From: Cristatella mucedo
Lineage: Eukaryota > Bryozoa > Phylactolaemata > Cristatellidae
DNA length: 53,123 bases
Assembly: GCA_009760855.2 (NCBI GenBank)
Contig: WPIO01000414.1
Location: forward strand, 1 to 53,123
Direction of reading: 5' to 3'
The position numbers and the translations under genes are program-made. The notes below the pieces were generated by a model that saw only the letters and a list, made by a program, of their open reading frames with translations, was not told the origin of the DNA and made no database searches. Every line of letters begins with the position of its first letter. Position 1 is the first letter of the stretch. Positions 41,827 to 51,825 of this stretch are shown here, piece by piece.

Positions 41827-44800
41827 CTGCAGCAGGAGAACAGCAGCGCTGCCGTGGCGGCGGCGTCGGCGGGGGGGGGGGGGGGTGGCATGCAGGAGTT
41901 GCAGCATGGCGGCGGTGCGACTGACTGCTGCGACAGGCAGCAGCTTCAACGACACGGGGCAACCGACAAGACCAGCAGTGCACATCGCTGTCGGTGCAGC
42001 CGCTGCCAGGCGTCACAACGCAAATCCCCTAAGCAACAGCATTCGAAGGCGTGCCGATGTCACTGCAACCGCCGATATTACAGCCTCCACGATCTCGCAA
42101 GGTATACGGCTAGTACGAGCTCTGGCAGGTACCCGGACTTTGCGAGCGACGGCAGCAAAACCGGCCCTGCGGCAGTGGAGGCAAGCCTCTGCCGTGGCGC
42201 CGTCCCTGCATGCTGCCTGCTAGTGCCACCGCCGGCTGGTTTGGCCTAGTGGTTAAGGTGCTCTCTCCGACCCCGAGGTCGTGGGCTCGAGGACCCCCGT
42301 GACAGAGGGCGGAGCATCTGAAGAGAGATTCAGTTCTCTTAAGGCACTATACGCGAATCAACTACTATTTATTATTTATAGCCTCGGTCTGCTGAGAGCC
42401 AGTCTTCTGAGAGCCAGGCAAACCACCACCGGTGGTGGTTTGCCTTCAGACGAGATGCATATAGTAATAATAGAGATAATAATAGAAATATTATTTTATT
42501 TAATTTATTGACGAGCTATTTACGAGCTAATTAATTAATCAATTTAATTTAATTTATTTATTGACGAGCGACGGCAGCAGCAGCAGCTGCTCGGCGGACC
42601 CTGCGAGCCGCCGCCGCTCGAGATAGGAGAGCACGAGGACGCTTCGGAGCCTCAGCTCCGTGCGGTAAGCGTCTATGTGGCTCAACGTCTCTGCCGACGA
42701 CGAATCAGTCAGAACGTCTGCCGACGACCGACCGACCGAGCGAGACAGCCGGAGCAAACCGAGAGCCGGCGAGCGTGGGGACAGCCCCTCTGCTTAGTAA
42801 ATGATGAGCACGTGCAGCCACGCGATGCCGACTTGACCGTTCGCAAACGACAGAGGCAATGGCTGCTATCCAACGAGCCGCCGGGGCTGGCGGCTCACCG
42901 ACCGCGGTAATCCAGCCAGGCTAGATGCCAGATTGCGGGCTACAATGCAAGCTACTCGCCGGAGCATCGTCAGCCGATCGACGGGTCTGCTGACGGGTAG
43001 GGGGGAGGGGGCCGATCGTGCCACACAATCTATCAGGCGTCGCTGTAGCAGCCTGAAGCCGGGTCCAATCGCGATTGGCCGGCACTGACAGCAACGGCGG
43101 CCACGGCTGCAATCGGGTCGGCGGCCCAACTGCAGAGGCAAAGGGTCGCAGCAGCAGAGGCTATGCATGGTCGCTACCTTTCTTCTTGTCCAGCAGTTGC
43201 GTGAGGCAGTAGCGCCCGCTCTCCTCCGGGTCAGCATGGAACTTTTCCAGCGTCGTCTTGATGAGATTGTGCGCTCTGGCTTTGTTGGTCAGCTGCAAGG
43301 GTCGAGACAAAGGGGACAAAGTCGTTAGCCGTCGTCGTACGCTGCCAGCCCAGGGCACACGGTGCAGCCCCATTTCTATTCTCTCCTCTTTCCTCTCTCT
43401 CTCAGCCGAGCTATCACATTGACTTTGCGCCGTTTGTGCCATGGAGACATTTATTATAATTATATTACTTCTTGGCCAGCAACTATCCGTCAAGCTAATC
43501 TACCAGTTGTGTGGTCCGACAAGGTAAACAAGATTTATCATTCGGCAACGTTTTGCTCAAGTTAGTGAGAGGCATGGCCTGGTCAGGAGCACTCAGGGTC
43601 AAAGGCACACTGCCACAACATCCGGCGACGTTCACACCCTTTCGGTGCTCTATCAATTTTTTTCGTTTAAGTTCAACACGGGGCTGTAAACATCCGCTTT
43701 AGAGTTTCCATAGATTTTCCATTTACCTCCTCGAGCCGAATCATAGGCCGAATCGTGGTGCACTGCGTGAACGAATGCATACGCGTATACCGAACTGCAA
43801 ATTTTGGTGTGCACGGGCTTACTTACCAATATGGTCTTGTAAGAGTCGGACGACACGGGAACCTTGCCATTCGGCGCGGCCTCCAGATGCACACGCACCA
43901 GCCGCTGGTCGGACGACACCGGGGTGGCAATGGCGTCGAGGTCGCCGGAGGACGAGCCGGAAGACTGGCTCGAGTGGCGCGGGTGCCGAGCCGCCGCCAC
44001 TCCAGGCGTGGCTTTGGACGGCATGGCGGATGATGGCAGTGACCCCGGCAGCGGCAACAGCAGCGGCTGCTGAGGCAGCAGTGGCACGCCGGTGCACTCG
44101 GACGACGCGCTGCTGCTGTCCAAGCTGCTTATCGCGTCGTCGTCGCCGAGCGACGTCAGCGATGTCAGACTGTAAAAGCTGCAGCAGACGAGCAGCGACG
44201 TTGGCCAGGACCAGGACTATAGTGACAGAGAAGACACGCTGACACAGGGTACACCTGTACACCGAGATACTTGGATAACTCGAGCAAGAGGTGACGCCGC
44301 AGGCAGATGGAGGGCAAGGGGTTACAACCGCTGCTGCATAGCTCTGCAGCAACCTTCCCGTGGACAACAGGAATTTCCCCTCTAGCTATCCACCAACCAC
44401 CAATGAAGACAGGGAACGATCGACATTGGTGGTAGTGAGTTGCATGCCGATGCGCTGGTCTCAGGACCTAGGCGAACGTAGCGTCTCGGCTGCGAGATTA
44501 AGTGAGGCACCAAGTCTTGTCCATGTCGACCATTGCCCGGCGTCAGTCGGCAGGGCAACGGTCAAAGGCCTCTAAGGGTAGAGACCGGATCTAAGATATG
44601 ATCTAAGGGGTACAGATCAGATCTAAGAGGTACAGATAAGATCTGAGACCTAAGATATGATTTAGGAGGTGCAGAGCAGATCTAAGAGGTAGACATAGGA
44701 TCTAAGATGTAAGAGGTACAGATCAGATCTATGGGTACAGTTCAGATCTGAGATCTGTGAGGTACAGATAAGATCTAAGATCTCGCAAGAGTATGTTCTG

Positions 44801-47800
44801 CATATGGTCCCAAGGTCAAGGAGATGAACAGACCTTGACCTCATCTGAGGTGGCCAACTACAGAGGGCTGGAGAGGGCATGGCGGCCAGCATGACAAGAG
44901 ATTCGAGGAAGATTGCCGTGCTGCACAAAGCCTGCAGCCCGCAGCAAGCTGCTGCATGGTGCATCCCACCAGAAAACTGTCGGTGGGCGCACTGCCTGCT
45001 GCCCTACTTTGCCCCACAAGATTAGACACACTGCAAGGGGGAGGAGGAGGAGGAGGAGGAGGAGGAAGAGGAGTGCATGCCACTCTTTTCCTCTCTGAGA
45101 CAGCAGACCGGAACAGATAGGAGTGGTCTCACTGCCATGCTTAGCAAGCCTTAGCTGCCTGCTCGTACAGCTGGCCGGTAGACAAGCCTTGCTGCATACC
45201 TCCCCAACGACACAGCAGCTACTAAATTTGACACTTCCGGGCAGCGGCCATTCAACGGATGCTCTGACACTCTCCTGTCAGACACTTTTGTCAGCTGCCA
45301 CCTGCACTGCTGGAAGGGCAGGCCTCTCCCACGAAACTTCCAAGCTGAGAGGACGAAGGGAGGAGGAAGCAGAAAGGCTCTGCATGCAGCACGGCAGCAC
45401 GACAATCGGCCAATGAACCAAAGGAGACAGAAGCTGTGGCAACGTTGGGTGGCCGTCCACCACAACCTCGCCAGCAAAGTGCAGCAGCAGCAGCAGCGGC
45501 AGCAGCAGCAGCAGCAGCAGCTGCCTGTCACTCACAAGCTGCTGTTGCTGTTAGTTCGGCTGACGCGCACCTTGGTGGACGTGGACGTCGGCGCGTGAAG
45601 GGGCTCGATCGCGTACGACAGCTCAAAGCTGCAACAACAAGAGGCCGCTTGCTAGAGCGAGACGCCTCGGTGCGGCCGGTCTGCACATTGCCATCTTCTT
45701 CTTCGGTCACCTGATTTGCTAGAGCCAGAAAAGCTCGAGCACTGCAGAAACGGCTGGCGACGACGCGGCAACGGGCGACTGACAGTCACGTGACGGGAGC
45801 GCCAAGAGCAAAGGCCAAAGCCGGTGCCTCGTCGGAATGCCACGCTCACTCACACAACCGAGCCGCTCCTGAGGGGATCTTGGTCGCCGCGGAAGAGCAG
45901 CTGTCACAGCTCCCATCACAGGGCAACGATCGGCAGCGAGCGAGCTCTCTCGGCCAGGAGGAGGGAAAAAGCGGCCCCATGCTTCGGCACCAGTTGAAAA
46001 AGTGAGGCGTAGGAAAAAGCGTCGCCGACTCGAGGCGGGCCCAGCACTCCGGCGTGCGCATTGCGCTCACCTTTCGCTCTCGCTGTACGTCCGACACGAG
46101 CGGAACCAGGCGAGGAAGTCGGGATTGGGCTCCAGGTTGTACAGCCGCGCCGACGATTGGTAGAGCTGTATCTGCGCAAGGATGTCGAACTCACGCCGAC
46201 GCTTTTCAAAGTTGATCAAGCCCGTGTCCGTGTAGTCGCTCAGGGCGGCATCAATCATGGCCAGGTCGGTGAGGAATGTGCCGAGGTATGGCACCGTGCC
46301 GAAAACACACGCTGCTGTTGCTGCCCTATGCTCGCACACAACGGATGTGGCAACCGTCGCTGGCAGCGGTGGCAAGCAGGAGGCGACGGCAGAGGAGGCG
46401 GCGCAGCGCACTAGAAAGCTTCTAGACCTTTCTAGTGCGAAACTAACGCAGCACAATAGAAAGGTCTAGAAGGCTGCCCTCGCCAAGGCTTTGAGTGTGC
46501 CAAGGGAAGCTCTCCAGCGCAACACTTGTCTTGCGGCTTTACTGAGTTACAGACATATAGTGACATGCATTGCACGAGCCCTGTCGTTTCTGCAAAGGGA
46601 TACGCGATTGAATGGTGAGTAGTATCATGCTTGATAAACATGAATAACATGGTTAGGGGTGACATGCACAGGGTCAGCATGCAAATGTGGTTAGTGGCAT
46701 CATGCACAGTGTCAGCACGCATAAGCACGTGAAGGACGAATCACAGGGACCCACTAAATGCTGTCCTAAATAGGTGTTTTTAAGTTCTGTGAATCATATA
46801 CTGTGAATCATATATGGTAAGACAGAGGTCCGTTTAGCATGCAAGCAGCGGTGAATGACTACTTCTGAAGGTGAAAACCACGCGGGATGGGCCATTCACG
46901 ACCTCAAAGGAAATCAGGGCTGGGCAGCCTTAAAAATGCACCAACACAAACCGTAATCAGCTGCATAATAATCGATGAACACTCTGGTTCAGTGACTGGC
47001 CTGAACTGGCACACTTGCGCAAAAGGAGCTGCAGATACGTCGTCTTTGGTGCTACGAAGAACTTAAAAACACACCTATTTAGGACAGCATTTAGTGGGTC
47101 CCTATGATTCGTCCTTCACGTGCTAATGCGTGCTGACACCGTGCATGCTGCCACTAACCACATTTGCATGCTGACCCTGTGCATGTCACCCCTAACCATG
47201 TTATTCATGTCTATCAAGCATGATACTACTCACCATTCAATCGCGTTTCCCTTTGCAGAAAATGTAAAGCGCCTAGAAAGAGATTGAGTTCTCTGAGGGC
47301 GCTTTATCAAGTGTATTATTATTATTATATTAGATTTAAAGACATTCACCGGTTAACGGAAGACGATCCCAGAATTGCACTGCTGGTACTGCACTCGGTC
47401 TTAATGAGGTGCTGAAGACTTTCCCCGGTTGATCCCCGAAAAGTCTCTATGCTTTTCTAAAAACTCTTCAGCAGACGAATTGAAGAGTGCTCTAGCCTTC
47501 TTTGTTCCAACCGGATACGCTACGCTGTTGTAAGCCGGACGCGGGCATGGATGCTAACGAAAGCCGTCATCACAACTTAGGCTGAAGCAGCTGAAGAAGC
47601 AGCTTCAATTCTCAATTCGCGTACTGGAGGCTGGACGATGAACCGGCTGACGTCTGGAGGCAGGCATAAGGTGCTATGATCGCCAGCAATGACAGTGTCT
47701 TCTTACAGCAACAAACAGTCTTCACGAACGTATTACACCGACTTCATATGCATTCTAGAGGTTCATTTGTTCGGGTTACCTTCTACTCATCTAGATCAAC

Positions 47801-50800
47801 GCCATCCTGAATGCCGACTTGCTATCGTGGATGCAAATCGACCGCAAATTAGATGATAGCAGAACGTAATGCCTGCCTGCAAGTTCCTTTACTACCAAAC
47901 TCGACAGACAGACGAACGTGTTCAAGACGATAGAAAAACCAGGGAAAACCAGTGCAGAAATAAGAGACGTTCAAACAGAAAAATCGCAATCGTGCACCTT
48001 GGGCGTTAAGCTAGGCAAAGGTGCAATCGCAATAACTGGTGGCAAGAGTAAAAGTGAAGAGACATGCTCTTCTGTTATCGCTTCACAAAGCATTTGAATA
48101 CATACAAACTTAACACACCAATTAAAGACTTTCTCATCGCTATTCCACACTTGAGTGGTGGCGCAGCACAGCTGCAGAGGAAGCGCAATAGTCGGCAACA
48201 GGACCGCAGACGTCGCTAAGCGAGAATTGTGCCAGCAATGACATGGGGCTGCTGCCACAGCAGCAGCCCCAGGATGCTGCCAAGAAGCTGTCGTGGCCTG
48301 CTGCTGCTGGTGGCTACCTGCTGCTGCTCCTGCTCGGCGCTGGTCGACTTCAAAGAAAAGAGTTTGCTGGCGGTGCGAAAGATGAGCGAACTCCTTTTCC
48401 CGATTTGCTTGTCGAGGCTACCGGTGGACGCCACCTTCGCGGTGCCCTCCTGCAACGAATGTGTCAGCGCCTTTGAGCACCTTGCAGCACAAAGATACAA
48501 TAGCGACTCAAAACAATGGCGCATTCGCTGGCTCCAATATCTGACGCACGTGATGCTGTCTGGCACGTGATCGGCCATCGCCTAGTTCTGCTGAGCAAGC
48601 GCTCCCAAGGCCACATGCATTCACACGCTCATGGGCTCAGGCTCAGCGAGCAGCGGAAATATTTCTGCTCCAATATTTGCCCAATCCCGATGTCGCTGGG
48701 CCTGCTAATAGCTTAACGGCCTCGGAGTGACTTCCTTAGCAACAGCAATGAAGGATCCGCCCGGTGGCAACGCGACAGATGCAGTCGATTGAGGTGAGGT
48801 CTAGGCAAGGAAGTGCTCCGAGGCGATCAGCTGCTGCAGCAGCTGGCCGCCAGATGGGGACACAAAGCTGCAAGGAGCTCAGTCAGCTGACGATGGCCAC
48901 ACCAGATGACAGGAAGGCCAAGTCTTTGGAAAGACAATGGAAAAATTTAGAGAAAGAGTAAACATTGAATTGTTTGATCTAAAATATGATAAGGATGTTC
49001 TAGTTTCAGGTAAAAGAGTAATGAGTGCAAGGTTCAAAGATAGAAGGTTGTGAAGGCCAAGCTTGCACAGGCACAGTCACCAGAAGTGACCAAGCACGAC
49101 CAATCTTAGCAAGCGGGCAAAACGCTCGCAGTCGACTAGCTAGGGAGAAATTCATTCGATGCTGCCAGGCATGGCAGGTCGAACAGCCTGGATCAAACGA
49201 CAAGCCCTATGGACGCCTGAAGGATATATAAAAATATATATATACAATTCATTTGTATAGCGCCATACGAGAGCTTGATCTCTATTCAGGCGCTTCACAT
49301 ATGCCACAGGCCCGAGCCCACGACCTCAGTCAACAAATCCATTCACCTTGATCTTGCTTAGAGGTGCTCGACAGACATATGCAAGTTTCAACTCTTCGGG
49401 TATTACAAATGATGTCCAGTTTGAGTATGCCGGAGAAAATTTGAGGAGTACTCCTGTAATGACTGTCTGCAGCACTCAGCAAAGTACACACTGGTGTTCA
49501 CGGCGCCCGACGACAGTGCTGGGCAACAGTTTTATTCATCAACAGGGTAATGACCCTAAACATACTGAAAAGCAGATAAAAACTGTTCTGCCGGCAGTGC
49601 TGTCAAGCTCGTGAGTTAGCTAAGCCAGACATAGAATTTCAATAGCATACAGCTGACTATGAGCTGGCTTTGACCGGAGGTTAAGAAGCAATCCCAGCCC
49701 ACAGCGCACCATCTAGACTTGAATTCCTATGCAGACGACATACAGCTGTACCTGTGCTTTGATCCCTTCAAGCCTTCCAGCACCCTCTCAACTCCCTTGC
49801 AGCATATATCATTGCTAACATTTGCTCTTGGATGGCAGCAAATTGTCTCTAATTGAATGCCACTAAAACCAACTTACTCGCCATAGGCAAACCTAGGGTG
49901 ACAAAGAAATTGAAAAGCTTAACTAATGCTCAAAATCGGCTCTGCCCCAGCACGTCCTATGCATGCAATCTGAGTGTCCTTTTCCCGATGACCTTTCATG
50001 AGCTCCACAGCCAAGTCTGCCTACTTTCAGCCATATAACATCGCAAAAATTCGGGCCTGCTAAAACACGGATAGTTGGCCCGTGCATTTGTGACAACCCA
50101 TCTCGACTTTTGTGACTCGCTACTTGCAGGCCTTCCTGCCTTCGGAATCAGCCGCTTACTGCGGGTGTAATACTATGCAGCTAGGCTTGCCTATTGTGAA
50201 CGTCACAGTTGGCACATTAGACCACGTGGCTTATTACCGTTCTGCATTGGCTCCCTATAACACAGCATATCGACTTCGAAGTTTTGTCACTTACGCACTC
50301 CCGATATCCGGTCTCGACATCACCTGGCTGGAGGGAATTAAAATAAAGAAGCTAAAACGCCTTCCTGATCGAGCTGCCGGTCCCCGTGTGTGCGATGCCC
50401 CCTTTGTGTAGTTTGTATACTTGCTGACGATGTGCATGCTATCACTAACCAAATGGCTTGCTTTCTTTTCAGCACAAGTAAAGTGCCAAGTAAGTGATCT
50501 AGTGTTCTATTTAGGGTGCCACATTCTCAGTGGCCGTGCAACCTAGGCTGGCGGCTGCGACCCACATAGTAGATTGCATGAATGACCCGGATGAGCGGCT
50601 GCTAAGGCTGCGGAACAGTGAGTTGCACGACAAAGCTGGTCAGCGGCTGAATAGGTTCGAGGCGCTGTCGGGTGCTGAAGGTAAACAGAGGGGAACCTAC
50701 TTAACAGTAGATAAATTATGGCGATGCTAAGCCTGTTAAGTGCTTGTTAGTATGCAATGAAAAATCGTACTTCGTCGCATGAGCAGCTTTTGTGTTAATC

Positions 50801-51789
50801 TACTCAGCATTGTACAAAATGCAAAATCGCGAGCCTCCTGTCGTCCTCCGTGGTGGCCATATTGCTGACCTTTGCAAACACTTACTAGCTCCGACGTGTG
50901 CATAAAACTATGACCGGCGGATGGGCGCTGCAAAAAAACCTGCACCTCAGAAGGTGCACGCCGTGGCTGATTTAGGAAATAATGCAGCAGTGGGTGCCTT
51001 CGGGTCTACTTCGGATGTCTTCAGGAAATGCACAAAGCACAAGTTCATGTGGTTCACTAGTTGCCAGCAAGATATCGGGAGTAACGGAATGAAGCCTGAC
51101 ATTGCATGGCAAACGCTAATTGCTACATTTACAACTAGCCAAAGGGCATCGGGCACAGGTGAAGCCCTGCAAACGACTTTTACATTTTAGACGATTGGCC
51201 TCATACGGTCAACAGTGCCCTGCGACCTAACAAAAACAACCACCACATCAGCCCCCTCCCACTTTGCAATTGCCACCGAAACGAGACACCCGCTTACTGA
51301 ATGATGGCAGCATAAGTGTCTGCCTTGCGTATAAATATGACGGTTAGCCAGTCTTCTGCAGGGCTTGCACAACGAGGTGATTCATTATCGGCGGCCAAAA
51401 AATGCAGCTCCAAATACTCTGAACCAATCGCCAAAACAAAATGCTGGCTACCCTAATCACATCAAGTGCCTGGCAGGCTGCCAGCTCAGTTAGCCCCAAC
51501 TACCTACACCTGACTGAGGTGGTGCATCAGCAGCTGTCGATCGTAAAAGCAGGAGAAAAGAGTGGGTGCAAATTAAAAAAAAACAGCACTCCAGTGTACC
51601 ACTGGCTGCTCACTCGGGCAAAAGATTCCGATAACTGACACAGGTCGAAAGTCATAGTTGCAATAGAACCCATCCAATGCCACAGGCTGATCTATTCCAG
51701 CTCCAATGCCTCAGCTCCCTCCCCTTCTCTCTCCCTCTGTGCGTGCGTGCGCTGGCGCACGTGTGTGTCTCTCTCCTGTCTCTCTCTGT

Positions 51790-51825
<36 letters not shown>

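Larger units (their letters stand above)
44796..46070. other. RalGDS intron with GGA and CAG repeats
   Basis: Holds the GGA run (45039-45071) and the CAG run (45481-45522). GC-rich frames overlap on both strands with no recognisable family. Confidence 0.4.

Noticed and set aside
44841-45083. Minus-strand frame with poly-Pro
   Set aside because: It translates the GGA repeat on the other strand.
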